This document shows positions 1-7,336 of a stretch of 19,899 nt of DNA, piece after piece; the first letter of the stretch is position 1, and each line of letters opens with the position of its first letter. The notes under the pieces are model-generated. The model saw only the letters and a list, made by a program, of their open reading frames with translations, did no database searches and was not told the origin of the DNA. The position numbers were made by a program, and so were the translations under genes. Source of the stretch: an uncultured Eubacteriales bacterium (GTDB lineage: Bacteria; Bacillota_A; Clostridia; Christensenellales; Aristaeellaceae); the NCBI GenBank assembly GCA_900313545.1, contig OMRS01000041.1, positions 1-19,899 on the forward strand, read 5' to 3'.

Positions 1-599
1 TCATCCCAGATACGGCAGAACCCCATATACTCCTCAATGATCCCGCCCTTGTATTCTCCATGGATAATCCTTGCTTTGAACTCAGGCTTGCCAGGATTTC
101 CTCCAAAGAATTCCTGATTCAGAGATATAACGTCCTTGTCAATCTTCTTCTTGCCTGTGTAGATCACAAACGCTTCAACATCAGGAATGTCTATCTTAAC
201 GGAACTATACAGGTCTGTGTTCCTCGCCACCAGATAACTCATCGCTGAATCAAAATAGTAGTCTGCCAAACGGAAAATGATGTTCACGCTCCATGTGGAT
301 TGCGCCTCTGCCAGCACAATGAGCTTCCCTCTGGCCAGCAGACCCAGGTCGTTGTAGGGATGGATCGTGAGCACATTGTCCATCGTGATCATTTCCAGAT
401 CATCTTCGGTGATGGTGGTATCCTGTGGAAACAGCTCCTTGTAAAGCTGGAGCTGGTACTCCTTGCGCATGAAGAGATTGAGGAACACAGAATTCTTCGC
501 CTGGCGGTTTACACGATCCTGCTTCACGGCATCAAGTTCATGCTTGTAGGCATCCCGCTCGGCGATTACCTCAGCGTAGGTCTGTTTCTTTTCAGCCAC
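1..599 (-). CDS. Rpn-family PD-(D/E)XK nuclease / putative transposase (3' end beyond window)
   Basis: The reading frame stays open on the minus strand from about 599 to the window edge, so only the N-terminal ~199 residues are visible. I chose the GTG at 599 because AGGAGG lies eight bases upstream (608-613); a GTG at 608 would overlap that site. The N-terminus is charged and helical (AEKKQTYAEVIAERDAYK), followed by a core with NDLGLLARGKLIVLAEAQST and then IIFRLADYYF. The acidic residue plus E-x-Q arrangement before a helix fits the PD-(D/E)XK nuclease core of the Rpn (recombination-promoting nuclease)/PDDEXK transposase family. Members of that family act on DNA and are often multi-copy. 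Base composition here is clearly more AT-rich than the rest of the window. The family call is by recognition of sequence style; the missing C-terminus prevents judging whether the gene is intact. Confidence 0.72.
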   Translation of the reverse strand, partial: MAEKKQTYAEVIAERDAYKHELDAVKQDRVNRQAKNSVFLNLFMRKEYQLQLYKELFPQDTTITEDDLEMITMDNVLTIHPYNDLGLLARGKLIVLAEAQSTWSVNIIFRLADYYFDSAMSYLVARNTDLYSSVKIDIPDVEAFVIYTGKKKIDKDVISLNQEFFGGNPGKPEFKARIIHGEYKGGIIEEYMGFCRIWD

Positions 600-744
600 T
601 GCGCTCACCTCCTGTTCTTCATACTTGTATCGGCACGCTTTCCCGGATTCTCAACCCCTGCGTGATGACATACTCATCCATATAGAGAATAACAAAAAAC
701 CGGTTCAAAAACAATGAAATTCTCGTAAATTTATTCCGAACGAG

Positions 745-771
745 AAAAAGGCGAGAATCTCAGCCTCGCCT
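745..771 (-). terminator. Hairpin plus T-run, minus strand
   Basis: AGGCGAG (749-755) pairs with CTCGCCT (765-771) around a nine-base loop, and A745-A749 reads as TTTTT on the minus strand just after the stem. This is a plausible minus-strand intrinsic terminator upstream of the Rpn gene. No minus-strand gene is recognisable before it, so it may be a relic. Confidence 0.4.
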
Positions 772-780
772 GATTGCAGT

Positions 781-1023
781 GTAACAGAAAACCCTCAGGC
801 AGCAAACAGGCTAATTCATGAACTTCGATCATCTGCAGAAGATCTGCGATTGTCTCCCCGCAGAGGAAGACCTCTTGACGGCTTGATCCCGGTACATACG
901 GAGTAGCGTTATCTGCCATGTGAAAACCACGGCTTATTCTACCCGAAAGACGAAGATATTGTTGTGATCGTTCGAATTCCACATCAGCGTCAAGACTGTT
1001 TACATGCGCTGCTGAACCTGTAA
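781..1023 (+). pseudogene. Decayed ParE/RelE-family type II toxin remnant
   Basis: One plus-strand frame ending at TAA 1021-1023 reads as the middle and C-terminal part of a ParE-type toxin. It starts VTENPQAANRLIHELR, continues through LSPRRGRPLDGLIP, hits an in-frame TAG at 904-906, and resumes with NHGLFYPKDEDIVVIVRI and PHQRQD. Known ParE toxins show the same order: an 'ENPxAAxRLI' helix, a 'GRP' turn, then the paired strands 'hLIFYR..dd.I.IVRILHqRqD'. The N-terminal strand and first helix (about 20-25 residues) and any start codon are not visible, and no antitoxin gene is seen upstream. With a missing start and an internal stop it should be inactive. The assignment rests on motif order and was not confirmed by a database search. 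Confidence 0.66.
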
Positions 1024-1038
1024 TCAATCATAGTTTTA

Positions 1039-1087
1039 CCCCCGGTCAGGCTTCATCAATGAAGCGCTGCCGGGGGCTTTTTCTTTT
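1039..1087 (+). terminator. Strong intrinsic terminator after the toxin remnant
   Basis: The left arm is CCCCCGG-T-CAG-GCTTCAT (from 1039) and the right arm is ATGAAGC-G-CTG-CCGGGGG (ending 1076), around a CA turn. The stem is about 17 base pairs with two single-base bulges and is followed by CTTTTTCTTTTCC. It suits the plus strand and is far better preserved than the coding sequence before it. Confidence 0.85.
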
Positions 1088-1397
1088 CCTGTTCACAATG
1101 TGCTTCCCATGTCCGCAAGCGCAGGAGACCCATTATCTCCGTTTTTTGAAACCTGATTGTTGCATCAGGAATTTGCCGGTTTTCACATCTTGAAGAAACA
1201 ATTCAGCTATACTGTCTGCTTTTCTACAGTGACCCCCGTGTCCCGTCCGGGCAAGGCGTCTTTGAAAAGGCCTCGGGAGACCTTCCTCCCGTGACGGGCA
1301 CCCCCGGGTTCTTTTCCAGGGCTGCACGCGGGGAGACGCAGCCTCTTGCCTCCCCGCCGCGCGCGAGGCCACAGGGCCTCAAAAGGTTTCCTCTTTT
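1088..1397. other. Gene-free stretch between toxin remnant and MATE gene
   Basis: No convincing coding region was found. The second half is GC-rich and holds two inverted repeats: GCGGGGAG/CTCCCCGC (1328-1335 with 1350-1357) and GAGGCC/GGCCTC (1365-1370 with 1375-1380). Neither is followed by a T-run on either strand. They may form the 3' end of the minus-strand MATE transcript, but a terminator cannot be asserted. Confidence 0.4.
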
Positions 1398-2732
1398 TCA
1401 GTAGCGGTATTTCCTGCGGAGAGCGGCCATGATGATTCCTCCGGTGAGGGCGGCCATCAGCTCAGCAAACACCACGGAACACCAGATGCCGTCCACGCCA
1501 AGGAGCATGGGCAGCAGGAGCACCGCCCCCAGTTCAAAGACGAACGTCCTCAAAAAGGAGATCAGCGCCGAGATCTGTCCGTTGTTCAGCGCCGTAAAGA
1601 AGGCGGAGGCGAAAATCGCCATTCCCGTGAACAGATAGGCCACGGAGTAAATCCGGAACCCGTGCACGGCATCCGGCAAAAGGTTCTGCGCGCCATGCAG
1701 AAACAGGGCGGAAAACGGACGTGCCAGCATTTCTGACAGAAGAAACATCGCCACGGACGTGCAGGCGATGAGCACAAGGCTCCTTTTCCGCAAGTTTCTG
1801 AGCTCGTCATGATCCTGCGCGCCGAAATGATAGCTGATCACCGGCCCGATGCCGTTGGAATACCCCACAAAGATGGCGGTGAAAATCAGGCTGACATAGG
1901 TGAGCAGCCCGTAGATGACCACGCCGTCCTCCCCCGCATACTTGAGCAGCTGGATATTGTAGACCAGCCCCACAATGGACACGGCGGCTTCCGCCATGAA
2001 TTCCGAGGTGCCGTTCGTGCAGCACTGCACCACCGCCCGGCCATCCCATACGGGACGGACCAGCCTCAGGAGACTGTCGTTCTCTCGGCCGAAGTACACC
2101 AGCGGGAACACTCCCCCCACAACCTGGGTGAGCGCCGAAGCCGCCGCCGCACCTGCAATTCCCCAGTGAAAGACGATGATGAAGAGCGCATCCAGGGCAA
2201 TGTTGCACAGTCCCGCGCAGACGGTGACGGCAAGCCCCAGTCCCGGTTTTTCAGCCGTGACAAAGAACAGCTGGAACTCATACACCCATATCCATGCGGG
2301 CATGGCCAGAACGAAGATCCGTCCGTACAGCACGCTGTCTTCAAGGAGCTTCCCCTGCGCTCCCAGTGCGGAGGCGACGCGGGGCATCAGGGCAAACCCC
2401 GCCGCCATCATCAGAACGCCCAATACGGAAGACACCGCCACAATCAGGGAAAACAGGCGGTTCGCCCGCTCATGGTCCCCTTCCCCCAGCGTCTTTGCAA
2501 TCAGCGCGCTGCCGCCCACACCGAACATATAGCCGATGGTTCCAAGAATCTGCAGGATGGGCATAATCAGGGTGACGGCGGCGAATTCCGTCTTCCCCGC
2601 GAAATTGGCAATAAAGAACCCGTCCGCGATGATGTACAGGGAAGCAAAGACATTCATCGCAATGGACGGCAGTGTAAAACGCAGCATTCTCCGGTAGGTG
2701 AAATGCTCTGACAGATGAATCCGTGATCTCAT
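1398..2732 (-). CDS. MATE family multidrug/cation efflux transporter
   Basis: A 444-residue membrane protein with the size and hydrophobic pattern (about 12 helices) of MATE exporters, which expel drugs or metabolites in exchange for Na+ or H+. The N-terminus (LSEHFTYRRMLRFTLPSIAM) and the early segment GVGGSALIAKTLGEGD are typical of bacterial NorM/DinF-like members; the latter precedes the cytoplasmic loop after helix 3. The second half repeats the pattern with EFMAEAAVSIVGLVYN and GIGPVISYHFGA. The frame stays open further upstream to 2978, but that extension is Pro/Gly/Arg-rich and unlike a transporter. The ATG at 2732 has AGGA eight bases upstream and gives the normal family length. It is monocistronic and divergent from the nucleoside importer. 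Substrate is unknown. Confidence 0.9.
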   Translation of the reverse strand: MRSRIHLSEHFTYRRMLRFTLPSIAMNVFASLYIIADGFFIANFAGKTEFAAVTLIMPILQILGTIGYMFGVGGSALIAKTLGEGDHERANRLFSLIVAVSSVLGVLMMAAGFALMPRVASALGAQGKLLEDSVLYGRIFVLAMPAWIWVYEFQLFFVTAEKPGLGLAVTVCAGLCNIALDALFIIVFHWGIAGAAAASALTQVVGGVFPLVYFGRENDSLLRLVRPVWDGRAVVQCCTNGTSEFMAEAAVSIVGLVYNIQLLKYAGEDGVVIYGLLTYVSLIFTAIFVGYSNGIGPVISYHFGAQDHDELRNLRKRSLVLIACTSVAMFLLSEMLARPFSALFLHGAQNLLPDAVHGFRIYSVAYLFTGMAIFASAFFTALNNGQISALISFLRTFVFELGAVLLLPMLLGVDGIWCSVVFAELMAALTGGIIMAALRRKYRY

Positions 2733-2904
2733 GCTTTGTATCCTGTCCTGTTCGTCAGGGTCAGCGGTGCAGGCCGGAGCAGTCAGGGGCCGCAACCGCA
2801 TTTGTATGCGGACGTGTCCGATGCCGCTTCCTTCAGGATCCCCGCGGGCCGGTTTCCCGGGGAGCCCGCACGGGGTGCCTCCCCCGCAAGTGACGCGTCT
2901 GTTT
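2733..2904 (-). promoter_or_regulatory. Long GC-rich structured 5' leader of the MATE gene
   Basis: From the predicted start of transcription (~2904) to the ATG there are about 170 untranslated bases. They contain a strong bulged hairpin: CCCC-GCGGG-CCGG (2840-2852) pairs with CCGG-CCCGC-GGGG (2857-2875), with a GAAA tetraloop on the RNA strand. A second hairpin follows, CCGCAT/ATGCGG (2796-2801 with 2806-2811). The structure suggests RNA-level control, but it matches no riboswitch class I can name. Confidence 0.4.
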
Positions 2905-2910
2905 CCGCCC

Positions 2911-2939
2911 ATCATATGGGTTTCCCCCTCCGGCGTCAA
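2911..2939 (-). promoter_or_regulatory. Predicted sigma-A promoter of the MATE gene
   Basis: Read on the minus strand: TTGACG (2934-2939), a 17-base spacer, then TATGAT (2911-2916). Each hexamer is one base from consensus. It sits about 180 bases before the MATE start. Confidence 0.65.
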
Positions 2940-3199
2940 GAACGGTTCCGGAATGTCAATTGAGCGCCGTTCCTGCACAGCCCTCGCCCTCCCTCCCGCG
3001 GGGTGAGCGGATACAGAGCTTGGAAAACAAGGGGCGCCTGTTCCCGGCCCCGCCGCTTTCAGGCCTTTCTTCCTTCCTCCGGCGCGTGTGCGCGTTCCCG
3101 GGACCGCATGCGTTCCCGCTGCCCTCCCGCTTTTTCCTCCTCTTTTCTGGTCCTTTCGCCCATCCCCACTTCACAGAATGGTGAAAAAGGACAAAAAAT
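2940..3199. other. Gene-free intergenic stretch
   Basis: GC-rich until about 3180, then AT-rich. Short open frames here have no ribosome binding site, no recognisable content and mutual overlap on both strands, so I see no gene. It separates the divergent MATE promoter from the nucleoside importer promoter. Confidence 0.5.
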
Positions 3200-3264
3200 A
3201 CGAACGTTCTTTCGTGAAATCTGGAGTTTATTCGTTTTTTCAGATGGCATCCACCGCTTTTGTC

Positions 3265-3293
3265 TTTACTTTACAGCTCAAATGACGTATTAT
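3265..3293 (+). promoter_or_regulatory. Predicted sigma-A promoter of the nucleoside importer operon
   Basis: TTTACT (3265-3270), a 17-base spacer, then TATTAT (3288-3293). The -10 is one base and the -35 two bases from consensus. Transcription would start near 3300, about 40 bases before the binding-protein ATG. The stretch just upstream contains an ACGAA...TTCGT inverted repeat. Confidence 0.6.
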
Positions 3294-3341
3294 CCTGCTG
3301 CCTGCTATGAGAATCTCGAACTTTAAGGAGGATCGAAGCAT

Positions 3342-4580
3342 ATGAAAAAGCTTCTTGCCCTGTGTCTTGCCCTCGTTCTCTGTCTTGGCGCCTGTGCCGC
3401 TCTGGCCGCTGATGTGAAAATCGGCGTCATCCTGGTCGGCGATGAGACTGAAACCTATTCCCTCGCCCACATGGAAGGCATCAAGGCTGCCCTGGCGGCC
3501 AACGGCATTCCCGACTCCAGCATTATCTGGAAGTACAAGATCGCGGAAAACGATGACGCCTACACCAACGCCGTTGACCTGGTGGGTCAGGGCTGCAACC
3601 TGATCATCTCCAACTCCTATGGTCACCAGACCTACATGGCCCTGGCCGCCGAGGAGTATCCCGATGTGACCTTCGTGGCCATGACCGGCGACCAGGCGGC
3701 CGTCAGCGGCATTGCGAACCTCAAGAACGCCTTCACCAGGGTCTTCGAGTCCCGCTATGTGTCCGGCATGGTTGCCGGCATGAAGCTTGCGGAGCTGCTC
3801 TCCTCCGGCGAGCTTTCCGCCCAGAAGCAGCCCAACTCCTTCACCGCGGACGGAAATGTCAAAATCGGCTATGTGGGCGCCTTCCCCTATGCCGAGGTGG
3901 TTTCCGGCTACACCGCCTTCTTCCTTGGACTGCGCTCCGTGGTGTCCAACGTGACCATGGAGGTCATGTACACCAATTCCTGGGGCGACCTTGACAAGGA
4001 AAGCGCCGCCGCTGACGCTCTGATTGCCAACGGCTGCGTCATCATCGGCCAGCATGCGGACTCCACCGGCGCCCCTGCCGCCGTCCAGAAGCATCTGGAT
4101 GAAGGCACGGTCTGCTACAGCGTGGGATACAATGTCAGCATGCTGCCCACCGCCCCCACTGCTGCCCTGACCTCCGCCACCAGCGACTGGTCCGTCTACT
4201 ATTCCGAACTGTTTGCCAAAGCGCTCGCCGGAGAGGAGATCCCCTTCGACTGGGCCAAGGGATACGCGGACAACGCGGTCCTCATCACCGAGCTGGGGCC
4301 CAAGGTCGCTGCCGGCACCGCCGAAAAGGTTGAGGAAACCATCGCCGCCATCAAGGACGGTTCCCTCAAGGTCTTCAACACCTCCACCTTTACCGTCGGA
4401 GGCCAGGCCGTCACCACCCACACCTTCGATTCCACCATCATCGACTTTGCCACCATGCAGCCCATCTATGAGGGCGCAAAGTATGAAGCCATCGTGGACG
4501 GCGCCTTTGAGGAGTCCTCCTTCCGCAGCGCTCCCTACTTCGATCTGCGCATCGACGGCATCGTTGAGGACGCCCAGTAA
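3342..4580 (+). CDS. BMP-family ABC transporter substrate-binding protein (nucleoside type)
   Basis: A 412-residue extracytoplasmic binding protein of the BMP (basic membrane protein/PnrA/NupN) family, which captures purine nucleosides for an ABC importer. It starts with a Lys-rich N-terminus and hydrophobic signal peptide. The mature part begins around DVKIGVILVGDETE and shows the BMP pattern GYVGAFPYAEVVSGYTAFFL, then NSWGDLDKESAAADALIANG and GQHADSTGA. The export signal is ambiguous: LGAC near residue 18 could be a lipobox, while ALA-AD a few residues later is a good signal peptidase I site. The start is fixed by AAGGAGG (3325-3331) ten bases before the ATG. The following genes supply the ATPase and two permeases, in the same order as Bacillus subtilis nupNOPQ. 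Nucleoside specificity is inferred from family and context. Confidence 0.9.
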   Translation: MKKLLALCLALVLCLGACAALAADVKIGVILVGDETETYSLAHMEGIKAALAANGIPDSSIIWKYKIAENDDAYTNAVDLVGQGCNLIISNSYGHQTYMALAAEEYPDVTFVAMTGDQAAVSGIANLKNAFTRVFESRYVSGMVAGMKLAELLSSGELSAQKQPNSFTADGNVKIGYVGAFPYAEVVSGYTAFFLGLRSVVSNVTMEVMYTNSWGDLDKESAAADALIANGCVIIGQHADSTGAPAAVQKHLDEGTVCYSVGYNVSMLPTAPTAALTSATSDWSVYYSELFAKALAGEEIPFDWAKGYADNAVLITELGPKVAAGTAEKVEETIAAIKDGSLKVFNTSTFTVGGQAVTTHTFDSTIIDFATMQPIYEGAKYEAIVDGAFEESSFRSAPYFDLRIDGIVEDAQ

Positions 4581-4629
4581 TTCCGTCCCGCGGCGGGATC
4601 ACCGGTCTTTCATCTTTCATTGATCTCTC

Positions 4630-4662
4630 CGAAAAGGGAAGCATTCTCCGCTTCCCTTTTCG
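4630..4662 (+). terminator. Hairpin between binding protein and ATPase genes
   Basis: A perfect 13-base-pair stem, CGAAAAGGGAAGC (4630-4642) with GCTTCCCTTTTCG (4650-4662), around a seven-base loop. The right arm ends in CTTTTCG and is followed by TGTT, so the T-tract is partly inside the stem. It probably works as a leaky terminator or 3'-end stabiliser, leaving more mRNA for the binding protein than for the membrane parts. A smaller TCCCG/CGGGA hairpin lies at 4586-4598. Confidence 0.7.
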
Positions 4663-4701
4663 TGTTATCCGCCAGCAAGTAAAGGAGGTTTTCAACAGGA
4701 C

Positions 4702-6258
4702 ATGGAAACGGCCATCGAACTGCGCCACATCACCAAAGCCTTCTACAAAGCGGTTGCCAACAGCAATGTCAGCATGTGCGTTTACCGCGGGGAAATCCTG
4801 TCCCTGCTGGGAGAAAACGGCAGTGGCAAGACCACCCTCATGAACATCCTTTCCGGCATCTATTATCCCGACAGCGGGGAAATCCTGATCAACGGAAAGC
4901 CCGTGGAGATCCGCTCTCCCCGGGACGCCTCCCGGTACGGCATCGGCATGGTCCACCAGCACTTCAAGCTGGTCGATGTCTTCTCCGCCCTGGAAAACAT
5001 CGCCCTGGCCATGGAGAAGGGAAGCCGCTACGACCTGAAGAATGTACGCAGCAAAGTCGAGGCCATCCTGGAGCGCTATCACTTCACCCTCGATCTGGAT
5101 GCGAAGGTCTATGAGATGAGCGTCAGCCAGAAGCAGACCCTGGAGATTGTCAAGGTGCTCTTCCGCGGCGCGGACATCCTCATCCTGGATGAGCCCACCG
5201 CCGTGCTCACGCCCCAGGAAACGGAGCATCTCTTTTCCGTCATGCGCCACATGAGGGAGGACGGCAAGTCCATCATCATCATCACCCACAAGCTCAATGA
5301 GGTGATGGCCATCTCCGACCGCGTCGCCGTGCTGCGCAAGGGCACCTACATCGGGGACATCGCCACCGCTGACGCCACGGAATCCCTCCTGACCGAAATG
5401 ATGGTGGGACAGAAGGTCTTCCTGAACATCGACCGCAGCCAGCCGGTCAACCCGCACCTCCGCCTGAGTATCCACAACCTGTCCGTCACCAATGAGGACG
5501 GCATCGAGGTCCTGCACAACCTGTCCTTCGAGGCGTTCAGCGGCGAGATTCTGGGAATCGCCGGGATCTCCGGCTGCGGCCAGAAGGAGCTTCTGGAATC
5601 CATCGCCGGACTGCAGAAGGCCGATGAGCACTCCACCGTCGTCTACTACCCGGATGATGACCGGGATTCCACGGCCGAGCAGATTCTGGGCAAGTCCCCC
5701 AAGGAGATCCGCAAACTGGGGATCCACCTTTCCTTCGTTCCCGAGGACCGTCTGGGAATGGGGCTGGTGGGGTCCATGGGCATGACCGAGAACATGATGC
5801 TCAAGACCTACAATGAGGGGCACCATCTGTACACCAATGTCAAGGACCCCCGGAATCTGGCGGAGGAGATCCGGCGGGACCTGGGCGTGGTCACCCCCTC
5901 CATCTCCACCCCCGTGTCCTTCCTCTCCGGCGGCAATGTCCAGAAGGTCCTGGTGGGGCGCGAAATCTCCGCCTCCCCCTCGGTGCTGATGACCGCCTAT
6001 GCCGTACGCGGCCTGGATATCAACACCAGCTATACCATCTACAACCTTCTGAACGCCCAGAAGGAAGCCGGCGTGGCCGTCATCTACGTCGGCGAGGACC
6101 TCGATGTGCTGCTCGCGCTGTGCGACCGGATCCTCGTGCTGTGCGACGGGCACTGCAACGGAATTCTCAATGCCCGGATCACCACCAAGGAGGAGGTCGG
6201 TCTGCTGATGACCCGGCTGAACACACAGAACGGAGGTGCTGGTCATGCACGCCCATGA
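4702..6258 (+). CDS. ABC transporter double ATP-binding protein, nucleoside importer
   Basis: A 518-residue protein with two fused nucleotide-binding domains, the NupO/YufO type that powers BMP-dependent nucleoside import at the inner face of the membrane. Domain 1 has Walker A GENGSGKT (37-44), Q-loop HQHF (85-88), a degenerate signature MSVSQKQ (139-145), Walker B ILILDEP (159-165) and H-loop ITHK (194-197). Domain 2 has a degenerate Walker A GISGCGQK (288-295), SFVPEDRLGMGLV (344-356) and signature LSGGN (408-412). Its Walker B region reads MTAYAVRGLD (430-439), where this family usually has AAQPTRGLD. Asymmetric domains are normal here, but the change of Gln-Pro-Thr to Tyr-Ala-Val is unusual. 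AAAGGAGG lies 13 bases before the ATG, with a closer AGGA. The 3' end overlaps the next gene by 14 bases. Confidence 0.93.
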   Translation: METAIELRHITKAFYKAVANSNVSMCVYRGEILSLLGENGSGKTTLMNILSGIYYPDSGEILINGKPVEIRSPRDASRYGIGMVHQHFKLVDVFSALENIALAMEKGSRYDLKNVRSKVEAILERYHFTLDLDAKVYEMSVSQKQTLEIVKVLFRGADILILDEPTAVLTPQETEHLFSVMRHMREDGKSIIIITHKLNEVMAISDRVAVLRKGTYIGDIATADATESLLTEMMVGQKVFLNIDRSQPVNPHLRLSIHNLSVTNEDGIEVLHNLSFEAFSGEILGIAGISGCGQKELLESIAGLQKADEHSTVVYYPDDDRDSTAEQILGKSPKEIRKLGIHLSFVPEDRLGMGLVGSMGMTENMMLKTYNEGHHLYTNVKDPRNLAEEIRRDLGVVTPSISTPVSFLSGGNVQKVLVGREISASPSVLMTAYAVRGLDINTSYTIYNLLNAQKEAGVAVIYVGEDLDVLLALCDRILVLCDGHCNGILNARITTKEEVGLLMTRLNTQNGGAGHARP

Positions 6259-7336
6259 ACCCCTGGTCCGCGTCGTCCGCCGGGGTGAAGTCTCCCTGCG
6301 GCACAAGCTCCTCGTCCGCTCCCTCGCCGTTTTTCTGGCGCTGGTGGCGGATGCCCTCTTCATCTTTTTCATCACCGGCCTCAACCCCCTCAGCGTCTAC
6401 GTCACCATGTTCGGGGGGACCTTCAGCACGGGCATGCGCTTTTTCTGGGCCATGCGTGACCTGGCCTCCCTGCTGCTGATCGGCATCGCGCTGGCTCCGG
6501 CCTTCCGCATGCGCTTCTGGAACATCGGCGCGGAGGGGCAGGTCCTGGCCGGTTCCCTGGCCACCGCCGCCGTCATGATCTATCTGGGCGGCGTGCTCCC
6601 CGCTCCCCTGCTGTACCTGTGCATGCTGCTGTGCGCGCTCCTCGCGGGCGCCCTCTGGGGCTTCATCCCCGCCTTTTTCAAGGCCAGGTACAACACCAAT
6701 GAAACCCTGTTCACCCTCATGATGAACTACGTGGCCATCCAGATCGTGGCCGCCTGCGTCACCATCTGGCGCGGCAAGGCCTCCTCCCTGGGGAAGCTGA
6801 ACATCAAGAGCAAGGCGGGATGGTTCCCGCCCCTCTTCGGGCAGCGCTTTGCCGTCAACCTGATCGTCGCCGTGGTTCTCATGGTCCTCATGTACCTGTA
6901 CCTGCGCAGGTCCAAGCAGGGATATGAGATCGCCGTGGTGGGCGAGAGCGTCCGGACCGCCCGCTATGCCGGCATCAACGTCGCGGCGGTCATCATCCGG
7001 ACCATGATCCTCTCCGGCGCCCTCTGCGGCCTCACCGGCTTTCTGATCGTCGGCGGCCGGGATCAGGCCATCTCCACCAGCACCGCGGGCGGCAACGGCT
7101 TCACCGCCATCACCGTGGCCTGGCTGGCCAAGTTCAACACCTTCTCCATGGCGCTGATCTCCTTCCTGCTGATCTTCCTGGAAAAGGGCGCCGGCGAGAT
7201 CGCCTCCGCCTACAACCTGAACGACTTCATCGCGTCCATCATCGAGGGCATCATCCTGTTCTTTATCCTGGGCAGCGAGTTTTTCCTGCAGTACCGACTG
7301 ATCTTTCGGAGCAGGCAGAGGGAGGAGATGATCTGA
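6245..7336 (+). CDS. ABC transporter permease 1, nucleoside importer
   Basis: A 363-residue integral membrane protein of the BPD_transp_2 family (NupP/YufP-like), one half of the transmembrane channel. It has a short cytoplasmic N-terminus, then about nine to ten helices. Diagnostic stretches are FRMRFWNIGAEGQVLAGSLA and YNTNETLFTLMMNYVAIQI, followed by the cytoplasmic coupling segment GYEIAVVGESVRTARYAGIN. I start at ATG 6245, with GGAGG (6232-6236) eight bases upstream. A GTG at 6236 is in frame but would lie on the ribosome binding site. The gene overlaps the ATPase upstream by 14 bases and the second permease downstream by one base (TGATG), which implies translational coupling and equal subunit production. 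Confidence 0.92.
   Translation: MHAHEPLVRVVRRGEVSLRHKLLVRSLAVFLALVADALFIFFITGLNPLSVYVTMFGGTFSTGMRFFWAMRDLASLLLIGIALAPAFRMRFWNIGAEGQVLAGSLATAAVMIYLGGVLPAPLLYLCMLLCALLAGALWGFIPAFFKARYNTNETLFTLMMNYVAIQIVAACVTIWRGKASSLGKLNIKSKAGWFPPLFGQRFAVNLIVAVVLMVLMYLYLRRSKQGYEIAVVGESVRTARYAGINVAAVIIRTMILSGALCGLTGFLIVGGRDQAISTSTAGGNGFTAITVAWLAKFNTFSMALISFLLIFLEKGAGEIASAYNLNDFIASIIEGIILFFILGSEFFLQYRLIFRSRQREEMI

Noticed and set aside
731..1027. A 98-codon minus-strand open frame opposite the toxin remnant
   Set aside because: It has no recognisable content. The other strand shows ordered ParE motifs, and the frame contains a minus-strand terminator-like hairpin near its end.
1160..1215. Possible promoter around TATACT at 1208-1213
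   Set aside because: No acceptable -35 hexamer lies 16-18 bases upstream, and no plus-strand gene follows.
2840..2875. B12-box-like sequence in the MATE leader (CCGGGAAACCGGCC on the minus strand)
   Set aside because: Only part of the box matches, and the other conserved cobalamin riboswitch segments are not found in order. It is better explained as a GAAA-capped hairpin.
2733..2978. N-terminal extension of the MATE frame by 82 codons
   Set aside because: The extension is Pro/Gly/Arg-rich with no membrane character, crosses the predicted promoter, and makes the protein longer than the family. The ATG at 2732 has its own ribosome binding site.
4438..6384. A 648-codon minus-strand open frame opposite the nucleoside ATPase
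   Set aside because: It is the antisense of a clear ABC ATPase in GC-rich DNA. The product is a Gly/Val/Asp/His-rich run without domains, and it has no supporting start site.
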